The position numbers and the translations under genes were made by a program. The notes under the pieces are model-generated. The model was given only the letters and a program-made list of their open reading frames with translations, was not told the origin of the DNA and did not search any database. From Neodiprion pinetum (Eukaryota; Arthropoda; Insecta; Hymenoptera; Diprionidae): a stretch of DNA of 64,000 bases. Within the stretch, counting starts at the first letter, position 1. The number at the start of each line of letters is the position of its first letter. The stretch covers positions 24,690,238-24,754,237 of the forward strand of contig NC_060236.1 in NCBI RefSeq assembly GCF_021155775.2, read 5' to 3'. Below are positions 1 through 12,180 of the stretch, piece after piece.

Positions 1-3000
1 GGATCACCAGCGATGACGTCCGGTTCCCGAAAACGATGATCATTCTGCTTCGCATCTTGTGTTCCATCCAACGTAACGGTCGAAATGGAGGTCGAGGTGT
101 CCGCAATGTGCCCAACGTCTTTCTCCGGATTGTGACCGGCCAAAATCGACTCGTTGAAGAGAGTGGATGACTTGGTGTCGTTATCGTTACCAGCAATCCT
201 CGCAGTCACATTTTCGGTGATTCTGTTTTCCAATACCTCTTTTGAAGCTGATTTTCGCTCAGATTGCCGTCTCCACGTCAATAATGTTTTGGATTTTGGC
301 CGTTCACGGCCGATCGTCAAGGACTGTTTTAATTGTGGCGTAGCTGGGTTGTAATTTGAAGATGACGCGTCTCGTAGGATGGAACGAGGAGCCTCGAAGA
401 CGTCCCCTGGGACTGCGTCTCCATTCTCAAGAGGGTGAGTGATGGATTTCGGGTTGTCAAGGTCAATATCACTGGCCAAGATGCTTCTGGAGTAATTGGA
501 CGTCACTGGGGCTTGTTCACTTTCGTCCCTGTAAATGTGACCAGGCTGCCTATCTCGTTTTGACGAGAATAGGAACTTCTCTATCACGATTTTGTTAGCG
601 TTCAATGAGTCCATCACTCGTCGGAAAATTTTTCGATATAATGGAGAATCCTCGGACTTCGAAACATCTTTGGTAAACTTCGATGTGTTCACCAGGTGTG
701 ACTGAGGCTGCCGATAAAAGAGATCAGTTTTGATGTCCACACTGGGAATAGAAACAAAATATTTCAGATGATTTACACTGTAAGTGCACACGGACATGGT
801 ATTTGAGCAAAATAGTTGTGGACAATTCTATCAAATGTCCGTATTTTATGTATACTAGTGATCTTCTCGGATCACACGTTCTTTTAAAGTATACCGATTT
901 TACAGAATTCATAGCCATTGCGGTATTGTAACATATCTAGTGATAACTGTCATGCATACGGCAATGATTTGCTCTTACGCACGTACGTTTATCCTCAAAA
1001 TTGGATGGACAACTATTTGTGAATGAATTGGATACTGTAATAAGACAAGTGCACTGATTACACGGGCTGTGACAACAGTGATTATACAAACGAGGCCACC
1101 CTATTAGCAGAACATTTTCGTCCCTATTGACATAATGCTCCTGCGGTATTGTTGATGAGGAATATTATGAACGAGTATCGGAAATTGGAAGGTTATTGTT
1201 ACAAGGTATAACAAATCGTCCGCCATTATGATTGATTTCAATTGTTTCCGTTTATAATTCTCATTATAACTTGCAGAGCAGCTATTGAAATTCAATCACA
1301 ATACGATACAAAAGCTAGCGGATAAAGTATATTACGTTTCCCATAGGCGAAAGAATCATTGCCCGTGGCACAGTTCTTCCCGTGAAGCGACAAAAGTTTA
1401 ACAATAACGCCATATGTATGTTTCCAATTCTATACGTCGTATCAGAATCAAATGGTTCAGCTATTCGAGTTTCTCAAACTATATCTCAGCGTTCCAAGCC
1501 ATTTTTATTTCGTTACGGCTTTCACCATTTTCAATTTCATTCTATTGTTGCAGTTGGTATGTTATAGGGTGTCGCAAAAAATATGAGAAATTTCTGCTTG
1601 AAGTTGTATATCAAACGAAACGTACACCCTTTTCTGAAACAAGACCTAATTTGTTCTCCCTGTATACCAACCTCGGTGTCTTAATATCCGGATCCAAATC
1701 ACCAGCCGGCACAATATGAACGAGATGTTTTTCACCGAACTGATCCATGCCAAGGATGAGGCGAGAATCCTTGATTCGTTGATAACCAACATCAATCGTT
1801 TCGACTTTAGGCACCCTGGACGGTTGGAAGAGGGTCAACGAACCTTCAGTCGACTGTGGGTTCTTGGTAGCCCATTTTTCGTCCCCACTATGGTCGGTTT
1901 TCCTTTGTAGATTCCTCCGTCCCGACAGTATTTCACGGCCGTGTTTTCTGTTTACAGGAATCCGCATCTTGGTCTCAGTATCTGGGATCAAGGTCGAGGT
2001 CGTCAGCTGTGAAGGTCTCGAGACTTCGTTGTCAACCTTCTTCGTGACATTTTCCACCGTCTTGGTAGAGTTTTTGCCTAGCAAAGAAGTGCTTTCCGTG
2101 CTGTCCGGTACCCCACTTACTGTAATTTTTCTATTTGTCGGAATCCGTGTCATGGTCCGAGTTTCTGGGGGCAAGGTTGAGGTCATCAGCTGCGAGGCGG
2201 TGGACAATTCGTCGTCAACCTTCGTCGTGATATTTTCCATCATCTCCCTAATCACGGAACTGTTTTTGCCCATCGAAGAAGTGCCTCCAATGATGATGTC
2301 GAGCGTCTCGTTTGGTGCAGTTTTCGTAGTTATTGGAAGCCACATGGTGGTCTCAGTTTTCGGGGCCAAGGTTGAGGTTGTCTGAATCTTCTTCGTCGTA
2401 TTTTCCACCATTTCGGTAGTGACGAGACCGTTTTCGCCCAGCGGAGAAGTGCTCTCATGGTCAGTGTTGTCGGGTATCTCGCTTGTTGTAATCTTCCTAT
2501 TTGCCGGAAACCACGCGTTGGTCCGTGTTTCTGGGATCAAGGTCGAGGTGACACGCTTCGTCGCGATCAAGACGTCAACCTCTTTCGTGCCATTGTCCAC
2601 TTTCTCGGTTGACGAAACAGGTTTGTATTCGCCCAGTGAAGAATTATCGTGGGTGATTTTTCGGGGCAACTTCTTCATCCCGAAGGGATATTGCGGCCCC
2701 AAGTTACCTTTGTCCTGGCTGATCAAGGCCTTCGAGAAACTGTCCAAGACCCCGCTGTTCGAGGTGACGTAAACGTAGGAACTCGGCGAGAGATTCTTCA
2801 TGTGAAAACTACCATCATCCCGGGGTGACACCGTCAGCTGAAGATCGTATCTCGAACGGGCGAATGGAACTGGTCGTTTGACTCTCCTCATGACCCATTT
2901 TACGGTGGGAGGAATGAGGTCCTTCAGTTCCCGGCACACTTTGCACCCGACGCATCCTTCTTGGCACATGATCCAACCCCCGTTCGGCAGGTGGTAGACG

Positions 3001-3386
3001 TCCCCGCGAGACAAAAGCTGAGCATCGTCTTTGCCATCCAGGCTTACGACGGGAAATGGTCCCCCGTAGAACGGGGCTTCGAGCAGTCGCTTATAGAGGT
3101 TGTTGTTGCCCGGTGGAGGCGGTGATATAGTTTTGAAGATAAACTCCCGCAGGATGAACTCCCAGTAGGGAGTTTCGACCGGTGAGCCAAGAGCTCCGGG
3201 ATATGATGTGTCGCCCAGAAGCCGTTCCGCACTTACCAGGACACCATCTGCCGACATCGGAAGTACCAGCAGCTAAAAAGTGTAAAACTGAATTTTGGGT
3301 TCCTGACCATCCTTGGGTTAGTTTATGGAAATCACGGGACTTACCGCAACGAACATGAGGCAGTCTACGCTGGTCTTCGAAATCAT
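1..3386 (-). CDS. Secreted Thr/Ser-rich repeat protein, unrecognised; 3' end beyond window
   Basis: Three coding exons can be joined: complement 3345-3386, 1626-3272 and 707 down to the window edge. Exon 1 supplies the start and, with the beginning of exon 2, a typical signal peptide (MISKTSVDCLMFVALLVLP, cleavage probably just after the following MSA). The exon 1 donor is GTAAGT and the exon 2 acceptor follows a T-rich tract; the phase is 0. Exon 2 ends at a GTACGT donor that keeps frame with an acceptor at 708-709. A GT two bases earlier is possible but would shift the frame. The mature protein has a compact cysteine cluster (CX3CX2CX2C, around residue 115 of the full chain), then about 235 residues of degenerate Thr/Ser-rich repeats with many N-glycosylation sequons, then a charged tail rich in Asp, Glu, Lys and Ser that stays open to base 1. 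I recognise no family. A heavily glycosylated extracellular or cuticle-associated protein is an inference from composition only. SUGP1 is divergently transcribed about 1.8 kb away. Confidence 0.72.
708..1625 (-). other. Intron 2 of the secreted Thr/Ser-rich gene
   Basis: This is non-coding between the exon ending at 1626 and the exon starting at 707. The short open frames inside it have no coding character. A further small exon cannot be excluded, because the frame is kept only when the GTACGT donor is used. Confidence 0.6.
1941..2549 (-). repeat. Internal protein repeats in the secreted Thr/Ser-rich gene
   Basis: Three full units and one partial unit of about 57-65 residues follow each other. 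Each opens with TSTL-x-P-x-T-x-T, continues with a Pro and a basic NRK/TTK stretch, then TS-x-x-G-x-N, and closes with (M)-x-EN-x-T-KK(V/I). Units 2 and 3 end in a SQL stretch. A shorter, more diverged half unit precedes them at about 2550-2660. The DNA copies differ at many positions, so the duplication is old. Each unit carries NxT/S sequons. Confidence 0.75.
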
Positions 3387-5046
3387 GGTACAAAGTATCA
3401 ACTATCACTGTCTTGAACGAGCTGGGTGACCAAGGCACGGTGATAGACTGGCAATGATCGGCTGGAGATAATGACCGAATGATATAAATGGCAGGTGCGA
3501 TTTGCCACATCACACGGACCGAGGTGCATTCGCGAAGAATGATAACATTACTCATGGTTAAACATTGACTGAGCATTGTAGATTTCAAACAGAATTATAA
3601 TTCAAACACACAGGCGTTGGACCCGGGATGATTGCAATTCGAGACTCACTGTTAATTCTATACGAAGTGACAACTCTGATCATATTATCAACGTGAAATT
3701 AAATACCATAAACGTTTTTCTTCAACGATCGATTATAACTTTTTTTTTTGTTGTTACGGGACGGATTATTGAAACATAATACTTCTTGTCTACAACTTTA
3801 CGAATTAGAATCTAAATACAGATATGGAGAAACGAAAATCTGTTTTCCTGCTAACAGTTTTAAATTTTGGAAACCTGGAGAGTTCGTGTAAATCGTTTCC
3901 ACATTCATAACAACAGGTAATATTGCAATGATTCAGTCACTTAGAAATTATTCTACAGTAAATCTGCGGTGTCCTTATTTTAAAATGTGACTAAGTGAAA
4001 TTATGATCGTATGGCTGCTGATGTTTTTTTGTAACAAACCGCTTTTCTTTTCACATCAGTAAATGTACAGTCAGAAGTACCGTATGCTCTTTGATTCTTA
4101 TTAATGTTTCACGTAGGTATAATATATGTTTAACTGTTCAACATTCCACTGTATATGTTCGCGTAATTATACTGTTTACAATGGTGTAAGTTACTTTGTA
4201 AGCGTGAGACAGTTTCTTCTTCGTTTCTGCAGCTCAAGGTGTTGAGGGGGTGTTCTGGTCAATTTCGACGTTGTCGTATATATCTCGAAATATCGAAGTT
4301 CGCGTATCTAATTCTGAAGGAAAAGAGTCCCACAAATTTTCCTTTGACGCAGGAACAGAGAAATGGAATGGATTCTAAAAAATCTCGATAGTAAATTCTT
4401 AGAATTCATTCAGCTTCTTTATTTCTGCGTCAAGGAAAATGTCTTGGAGTGTTTTTGTTCAAAATTCTGTACAGAATCGGGCTGTTGAGCTCCTTTGCGT
4501 TTGAATTACGTGGACTTCGATATTTGGAGATATACATGTACGTCAACGTCGAAGTCGACTGGGGCATCCCCCAAGTTGCTGGAAGCGAACGAACGGTACA
4601 ATACAAAAAACGGTTGCTCTTCATCATGTCATATTACATAAATTATTTATTTGTTCGTTTATTTGTTTGTTATTACAATTTTTTCCGACATTCCACCGAT
4701 ACATCTCTGAATTGAATTTATTGTACAATTTATACAGGTATGTATGTACATACATACATGACGAAGTGAGAGTTGAGTTCTATAAAATTATTGTACCAGT
4801 TAATGAGAATTTGAAAAAAATCATCATTATCCGTAAGGTCGAATAGCAGTTGACTGAATAATATTTAAGGGAATACTCTAAGCAATTGGGCGCTTTATAG
4901 TGAGAGATTCTCGTACAAGATCATCGCCCTGAGATTCGCGTTCGAATTTTGAACAACTGTCAGTAATATTACGTTGGCAACACGAGGTAACCACAACTAC
5001 AATCAGTATTGTAGGTTTCAAGTCTTGCCCGAAAACTGTGATCCTG
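3387..5046. other. Divergent intergenic region between the secreted-protein gene and SUGP1
   Basis: The region is AT-rich, contains a short poly-T tract near 3740 and has no convincing open frame. It should hold the promoters of both divergent genes. Apart from the proximal SUGP1 motifs listed separately I see no structured element. Confidence 0.5.
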
Positions 5047-5169
5047 TAGTTACCGACGATTCTGAGTTACCCGATAAGCCCGACATCGCGTTGAAGATAT
5101 GCCTTAGTTTAGTTACCGACGGAGGCGCAGAACGCTGGTCGTGGTCACGTGGTGTGGTAGGCGTGACGT
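5047..5169 (+). promoter_or_regulatory. Proximal SUGP1 promoter motifs (direct repeat, E-box, CRE-like site)
   Basis: A 12-bp direct repeat TAGTTACCGACG occurs at 5047-5058 and 5110-5121. A palindromic E-box CACGTG lies at 5146-5151 and a CRE-like TGACGT at 5164-5169, within about 50 bp of the start codon. No TATA box is obvious. The placement suits a housekeeping-type promoter, but the function is inferred from motifs alone. Confidence 0.35.
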
Positions 5170-5196
5170 AGCAGATGATACCCAAACACAGTAAAC

Positions 5197-8100
5197 ATGG
5201 CGTACCGCGGTGTTAAAGGATCGGATCCGTTTGTGTCGAAAACATCGCGAAATGAGAGGTTCGCCCAGATGTCGAAACAGGAACAGATCATACAGCAGAA
5301 GAAGCTTGAGATCCAAGCTAAGATGCAGGAGCAGAAAGCAAATCAGGCCGTCGAGGGTGTGAAGAAATCGGCGTCCTCAGTCGCCTCCTCGACACCGTCT
5401 TCAACTGTCGCCACAGCGATTCCTCCCAAGTAATTTACATTCACTGACTAATATTTTAGCCTTGCAGACAACCTATGTTTTTGTTGCAAACAGGAACCTC
5501 ACCCTTGATTTCACGTTTATCTTGCAAAACTGTATAAGCGATCGATGTCTCGCTGCATGTCTTTCAACAAAGCTTGCCACAGAAAAAGAAAACATCGAAT
5601 CATACATACCTAGTTGCTCAATTGCAAGGATATTTAATTTACAAGCAATTGCTGAATGGCAACATACCGTATTTGTCGAAACTCGTTATCGAAATGGATC
5701 GACGGTGCGATCCAACTTATATATAGAATGCAATTACCTAATAGCCATCGTCATGTTTTGGCACCTAATTGGCACAAGATTGCATGTCGGTCAAGAGAGT
5801 TCAACGCGATGTTTATTTATAGGAAAGAAGAGGAAAAGCCAGTCACGTCATCTACTTCCTCCTCCTCCTTGTCCTCGGCATTGTCGTCGACGGTAAATTT
5901 GTTCGCGAATGACGGCAGTTTTTTGGATCAGTTCAGAAAGATCGCGAACAACAAGAGTTCCTCAAAGTCTGAGGCAGCTCCGGTGGCAATAAAAACTGAT
6001 GAAAAGAAGGAGGAAAAGACTTACGAGAACAGCAGAAACGACAGGGATAGAAAATGGAACAGTGAGAAAAGCAGAGATTGGGAGAACAGGAGGGAACGCA
6101 GGAGAAACGACTCCAGATGGGGAGGGAGGTCTTCGGACAGAAGACACAGCTCGTCGTCCAGCCCGTCGCCTACAAGACGTAGACCGTCGCCGAGCCCCGA
6201 CAACAGGCATACCTATCACCAGCCTCCGCCAAATGTGAACCACGCTCCTCCTCACCCTCATTTCAATCAGCAGCAATACCCACCCCCTCCACCGAGTATG
6301 AACCAAGCGCTCGTCTCCCAGCCTCCGTCTTCGTCCTCGACCATTCCGCCGCTAATGTCTCAACCGATAATGCAAATGACCAATTTACCACCTCCAAACC
6401 TTCGCGGTATCATGCCGGGTCCCAACGTCCAAATGGGGGGTATTCACAGGATGCCACCACCCCCTAAGAACATTAACAGCATGAACTTTGGCGGCATGGA
6501 TAACGCCCATGTCGGCAATGCCCAGCACGTCATTCCCAGCCCCTCTCACCACGTTCTTCGAGCTCCGCCCCCGCCTCCTCCTCCTTCAATGCAGGCTTTA
6601 CCCCCAAACACGAACGTTCCCCCGCCTGGGATGAGGCAAATACCCCAAAATGTTCCGCCCCCCAGTCACACCATGCAGAATATACCTGTGTCGAATCAGA
6701 CACAGCAGCAGCAACGTGTCATGCAAACTCAGCAACAGTGCAATATTCCACCACCCACTAGTCTCGGCCAGCCGCCTAATATCCCGCCGCCAAGCATCAT
6801 GCCACCCATGTCGCAGATCCCTCCTAATATATTACCCATCAGTACCCATGCCATTGTCGTCACCGTCGCCAGCGTTCCAAACGTTCCACCTCCCAATGTC
6901 GTACCTCAGATGATTATGTCGGGGCCGCCTCCGCCTGTACATAACACCGCCATCACTTCCACGATAAACTCGATACCACCGCCAAACCTGAATATTCCAC
7001 CACCCAACGTCCTGCCTCCGGCTAATATAATACAGAATTCGCCACCCCCGCACCTCATTCCGCCGCAAACTTCATATCCTGTACAGCATCCTCCCCAGGT
7101 TCCGATTACTGTCGGACAAATTAACATGCAATTGCCGCCTCCTGTCAGACAGCCGCACAGTCTCCAGCCGCATAGTCAATTAGGTATGATATTAGCATGG
7201 AATACACGGATGTTTGAAAAAAAGTTTCACTCAAGATTATCGTTGCCTTTATTTCTGTTTTATTTTTTTTTTTTGTCTCTACGTACTTTTCTCTTCTAGA
7301 CAAGTAATTATAGTTGAGGAGATGGATGGACAAGGGGAATACCTAATTCGAAAAATAAATTTTAAGATCAATGAAAAAACTGTTGCAAACTACTTTGAAA
7401 ATTGTAGTCAGTGCAAGCTTTTCAAGAAATCTATTTATCCGCGATACTATTACTGAACAATAAGTTGATATTGTTGAAGAATTATTCATGAAACAGTCAG
7501 ACGAATTTATAAACAAGAAATTAATTTATCCACATTACTCATTTTAACAATAACTAAGAAAAGTAAGAAACGTCCAAATAATTCGTTTCACATATTGCAA
7601 TTTTCAGTATATTTGCATTTCAAAGAAAAAAGAAAACTCATAGCTAAGCATTCAAGTACAAATGAAATCAGGGCCAATGTTTATTCACATGGGTTGATTA
7701 AAGTAAGAAATAAACAGCGATGCCTAATTTCAAGTACCTCGTGTTTCACATTTAGTGGTCTTCTGCCAAAGCATAGTGAAAATGATTTTGTTTATTTATC
7801 CCTGAAAAAGGCCTATGTCTTGATTCCCCTTCTACGTCACGTCCCTCAATTATCATGCAAGACCGAATTGACTTGTTGGGTTTTGTTTATTCTGCACCTA
7901 CTGATAAAAGTTTCTAAGTGTGTCCCGTAGAGGCCGAGCAACTGGCACGGATCGTGGCTGATTGCGGCGACGAAATTGAGCAGGAGGTCCGCGAGAAGAA
8001 TGCTCAAGATCCAAAACTATGGTAACTACTGTCCTCACTGGCCCCCAATTCATATTTTCCTCTGTGTAACTCTTGTTTTAACTCATTACATGTCATATCT

Positions 8101-11070
8101 TCTCAAAATGTCGCGACTACCTGATATCGCTGGAACTTGAAAAAATGTGTACTCATTTTGTTCAAATCAAGTTTCGTCCGTGTTCCGCTTCATTCCATTG
8201 ACACGGACCATCAGCATTGATCCGGGTTTCGACGTGTTAGATGAAGTTATTTTCCTGCCGTTAAAATTCTTCACGGATTTTGTAGAAGAATATGATACAC
8301 CCACATCTCTATTCTACAACGTATATGTTCTGATATAACTGATATACCAACGATAAGCCATGACGCAAAACAATATCCCTGAAAATTGATAGGCTCAAGA
8401 AAATCGTAGCTGTATTTGTTTTGTTGTAACATTGAATAATCCCCCATGTGTAACAGGTGCCGAAGGAATGTGTTTTTGAACTTGTCACGATTAACTTTGA
8501 AGAAATATTCTGATCTCAGTATAAACATTCGGCTACGTCGTAAAATTATGAAACCTACGTACAGTTATTAATACATATGTATATTCTGTTGCATTTTATT
8601 TAGGATCATATCTTTACATGGCAGAGTTTTAAGTATTGTTTTAATCAAGGTTTCTGCACCAAAAGCAAAGTGCAGCGTATCTGCAGTACAGGGGGTTGGT
8701 CGCTAAGTTTCGTGCTGAAAAAATTGGCAAGGAGAGTAAAAACAATGGCGGGGAACTTTACTCCCCCGAGGATGCCCTCAGCGATAACGAAGATCATGAC
8801 AAATCCCAAAAACATGGATCTCAGTACAGTGCGTTTGAATTTTGTTTCAAAATATCTCACTCAATCTGGTCGGTTGAATTCATTTCTCATTGTTTCGCTA
8901 TATTCCAGATCACTACAGCGAAGACTCTAGAGAAGAGCGCAAAAGAAAGAGGCGCAGTCGTTGGGGTGACCCTGACAACAAGGTCGCTGTGTCCAGCTGC
9001 GTAATTGGGCACCCACAGTTGGGACTCAATGTCCCTGGAAAATTACCACAGCCCGGAATTGCAATACCGGGACAGATCGGTCAACCGGCTGTTATCATAC
9101 CTCCGTCTAAATTATCAAGCAATAAAGTGAATCCTATGCTCACTAAAATATCCAGGAGTGATCCAGCTCTTGCCCAGTATGCCAGACAAACATTTGGAAC
9201 GTCAGACCTCAGCGAAGAACAATGGAAAAAAGCTGAGGATCACTATAAGGTAAATTGACAACTTGTAGGATATATAAATATTTTGTGTACTTCATTAAGG
9301 AGACAACGTTTCATTTCACTCTGTCAGATAGAGGAAATGCAGATTCAGTCTCGACATATACGAACAACTTGAGTTGTTACAATTGTTATTTACAATAATT
9401 TGACAACAATTACATGGAAATGAAGTATGTAACAACCATTTTTTGACAAACCGACTTTGTTTTTATGAAGTTTTATGTTGGTCGTTAGTCTAATTTCTAT
9501 TGTTACAATCTTCATCTATTTAGAAAAAAGTCTATGGTACTAACAGAGGAAATTCAGACGTACTTAATTTCTTACATTATCAAAGATTACTTTCTATTCT
9601 GCTTCAAGAAGTTCTGAGTTGCCATTATAAAGGTATCTCATTGTCAATTTTCAAAAATTTTTAAGCACCGATTTGCAAACTATTGTCATTTTAAACTGTT
9701 CATTTCTCCACAGTTCAGTATCCGAAATCATTAGATAGATAATTGTTTTGAATTCAGTGATTTCCTTCTTTCAAAATTTGTTTGCCAGTTTATATCACAG
9801 TGTAAATCACCGGATTGCAGATAAATCTGCTGTACCAAAACCTGCTCAAAAAACGTGAGGAAGTTAAACGGCTCGAAGCCCAGGGTAAGCATAAGTACGA
9901 ATATGACAGTGACGAAGAAACGGAAGGTGGTACTTGGGAACACAAAATAAGATCAGCGGAGATGGTTGCGACTCAAATGTGGGCTGAAGAGCTGACTGCC
10001 CAGGCGGAGGGGAAACATCATATCGGCGACTTTTTGCCACCCGATGAACTAAAGAGATTCATGGAGCAATACAATGCAGTCAAACAGGGCAAGGAACCAG
10101 ACCTCAGCGACTACAAGGAGTTTAAATTAAAAGAAGATAATATCGGTAAGTCATATTAAGATGAAAAAATTCATTTATCAAACGTTTCAATTTAATTTTG
10201 GTACACAAATGTTTTGAAAACTACAATTCAAAAGTAGAAACAAGTAAAATTTACAATTTAGATAGTCGAAAATCTGGATCCAACCACGCACGTAGAAACG
10301 CATATCTCACTCTTCAGATATTCGGTTGCTCAAGTTTTCACGTAGTCTATTGTTTTTTCGATTTATCTGTTTTTATGTAATGACGAATATTCAATTGACT
10401 TAATTTAAGTCACTGTCACTAAATATTAATTAACTCTTTCATTCCTTTTCAGGTTTCCAAATGCTGCAAAAGCTAGGCTGGAGCGAGGGCCAAGGTTTGG
10501 GCAGCGAAGGAAGCGGGCGAGTCGACCCTGTCAACAAGTATGTTGTTCAATCACTCAATAGTATGACTATGTTTCATGGCTCTTATACCGAATCGCATAG
10601 TTCCCGGTTTTTATTACTTTTTTTTGTAATCAATATATTTGCCTTCAGAGCTACCAATAGACTAGACAGCGCAGGCCTCGGGACCGAAAGACCGGATGGA
10701 ATTTCTCGGGATGATGACGAGTTTGATGCCTACCGTAAGCGGATGATGTTGGCGTATAGATTCAGGCCTAATCCCTTGGTGAGCAAAAAATTAGATACGT
10801 TATTCTTTTTCAGGGGTAGAAATATTAAAAATTTATATGCAAAAACACATTCAAAGCATAGTTTTGCGGGTTTCTAACTGTTGGAAATATTTTTAAATCC
10901 AACATATGTCAGGGTATTCAACAAGTAATCGATTTTCCATTGTTGAAGTGAACAAAGAAAGTGATGAAAATTCAACAAAATTGATTGGTAAATTTGAAAC
11001 GTACTCGTTGTTTTATTCGTTCTTTGTCTTTTTTTTTTTTCAGAACAATCCCAGAAGGCCGTACTATTGA
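5197..11070 (+). CDS. SUGP1: SURP and G-patch domain-containing protein 1 (splicing factor)
   Basis: Nine coding exons: 5197-5429, 5823-7183, 7931-8021, 8650-8828, 8909-9249, 9821-10145, 10453-10537, 10649-10778 and 11044-11070. They sum to 2772 nt (923 residues plus stop), and every junction has GT-AG borders and matching phase. Order along the protein: a basic coiled N-terminus (MAYRGVKGSDPF...), an Arg/Ser/Glu-rich stretch, a long Pro/Asn-rich region, one SURP module split over exons 3-4, a KRKRR-rSRWG nuclear-type basic motif, a conserved helical block (exons 5-6), a G-patch (GFQMLQKLGWSEGQGLGS) and the C-terminal signature [24 protein letters not shown], which is essentially that of animal SUGP1. 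In human cells SUGP1 is a spliceosomal protein that works with SF3B1 at branch-site recognition and activates DHX15 through its G-patch. The protein is longer than the human one (~645 residues) because of the Pro-rich exon, and I see only one SURP where human has two. The start ATG sits in a good context (AAACATGG). Confidence 0.95.
5823..7183 (+). CDS. SUGP1: SUGP1 exon 2: Arg/Ser-rich then Pro/Asn-rich low-complexity exon
   Basis: The exon starts after the acceptor TTTATTTATAG, completing the split Lys codon left by exon 1. It encodes an acidic/basic RD/RE-rich stretch, an RS-like SSSSSPSPTRRRPSPSPD segment, and then about 320 residues dominated by PPP, PPN and PPPNV motifs. This is likely disordered and could serve as a docking surface for SH3, WW or EVH1-type proteins (inference). 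It ends at TTAG|GTATGA, phase 1. Confidence 0.9.
7931..8828 (+). CDS. SUGP1: SUGP1 exons 3-4: SURP module
   Basis: Exons 7931-8021 and 8650-8828 are joined through a split TGG codon and give the SURP (SWAP) pattern: EAEQLARIVADCGDEIE, then DPKLWFLHQKQSAAYLQY. SURP modules bind partners such as SF1 in animal splicing factors. Exon 4 continues into an acidic linker ending HGSQY. Confidence 0.9.
10453..10778 (+). CDS. SUGP1: SUGP1 exons 7-8: G-patch and C-terminal signature
   Basis: Exons 10453-10537 and 10649-10778. The G-patch has the glycine pattern GFQMLQKLGWSEGQGLG...G, which in this family contacts a DEAH helicase. It is followed by AGLGTERPDGISRDDDE and then the invariant [16 protein letters not shown] before the last intron. 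Confidence 0.93.
11044..11070 (+). CDS. SUGP1: SUGP1 terminal coding micro-exon
   Basis: After a long T-run and CAG, 27 nt encode NNPRRPYY and a stop, the conserved end of animal SUGP1. A diverged copy of this exon lies at 28517-28543. Confidence 0.93.
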   Translation, partial: NNPRRPYY

Positions 11071-11235
11071 TTAGTAAATGTTATTTACTGAGAATATTGG
11101 ATGACATTAAAATACATCAAAACCTTACAAATCACATTCTCTGTACGTAAGATCCCTTGTTATTTTATATATGTAAAAGAAAATATATGTGGATTATTCT
11201 GAATTCTGAATAATTGCGGTTGAGATCAGATGACG

Positions 11236-11241
11236 AATAAA
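11236..11241 (+). terminator. Probable SUGP1 polyadenylation signal
   Basis: AATAAA occurs 166 nt after the stop, followed at once by an overlapping AATAAAA. No competing signal lies closer to the stop. Confidence 0.5.
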
Positions 11242-11769
11242 ATAAAATCGTTTAAACATAAAATACGTGCAGGACCAATAGCAAATGAATAAAAAAAAAT
11301 AAAAAATTTAAAAAAACTATAACAAGATGTCAAACCATTTTTACCCTAGCGATTGATGTTTTTCATCAGTTTTATTAACATTTTCACAACCCTATAAACA
11401 TTTTGTCTCGGTTTTGTCCTATAGGAGTTATCCGTAAATGACGTCACACAAATTCTATCGTATCTGACCCCCACCATCCCAGCTGCCTCATCCGTGACAC
11501 AAGTAATCACATTCATGTAACTTCTCCCATCCCCTGTTGTGATGTCATTTAGCTAATTTTAATTTAAAACATGATTCAAACAGCGCTCCTAATGATATCA
11601 TTGCTTTTTGATGTTTTCAAATAAAGTGACAATTTGTACATTCTCAGACAACAGATACGTACTCAAAATCGAAAAAAAAACAGACCTTATATTTTTATAT
11701 TGTTTTTGTTCAACCTGCGCCGAAAGTATGCGTTTTCGTACACGTAAAGTGGAACCAAATTGGTTTTCC
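11242..11769. other. SUGP1 3' flank before the satellite
   Basis: AT-rich sequence with A-runs and no gene. Satellite-related sequence begins gradually near 11770, where an ATCGAATCTGAGTC stretch matches the end of the monomer. Confidence 0.5.
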
Positions 11770-12180
11770 CCGGCTAGAAACGAATCGAATCTGAGTCGAC
11801 AAATTTTCGCCCCAAAAATAAAGTAAAAGTAAGGTTGACCCCTTTGCATTTTTGGCGAAAATTTTGGGGATTTTAAAAAGTGCTGGAATAAATTCTTTCT
11901 GGCACTATTCCGACGTGATTTTGCGAGAGAAATCGATTGGACGCAGTCCCAATACGCTGCGATCGACGCATCAGAAGTTGCAGCCGAAAAACCTGAACCT
12001 GAGTTTTTGCCATTTTTCAGCTTGTGCTTTTTTCGTCGTAGCCTCTCTGCTGTTTGTCCTACGCCCTTTTCGCTGCGTTTTCTGAGTTCCTGGGGGTACA
12101 ATGAGTCAGGAAAGGGTCAAACAAATCGAATCTGAGACTAAAAATTTTTTGGTCAAAAAACGAAAAAAAAGGAAGGCTAA

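Noticed and set aside
1716..2772. Three plus-strand open frames
   Set aside because: Antisense shadows of the long, repeat-containing exon of the secreted-protein gene.
5462..5896. Open frame overlapping SUGP1 intron 1
   Set aside because: It lies mainly in the intron. The exon 1 donor at 5430 and acceptor at 5822 restore the conserved reading frame.
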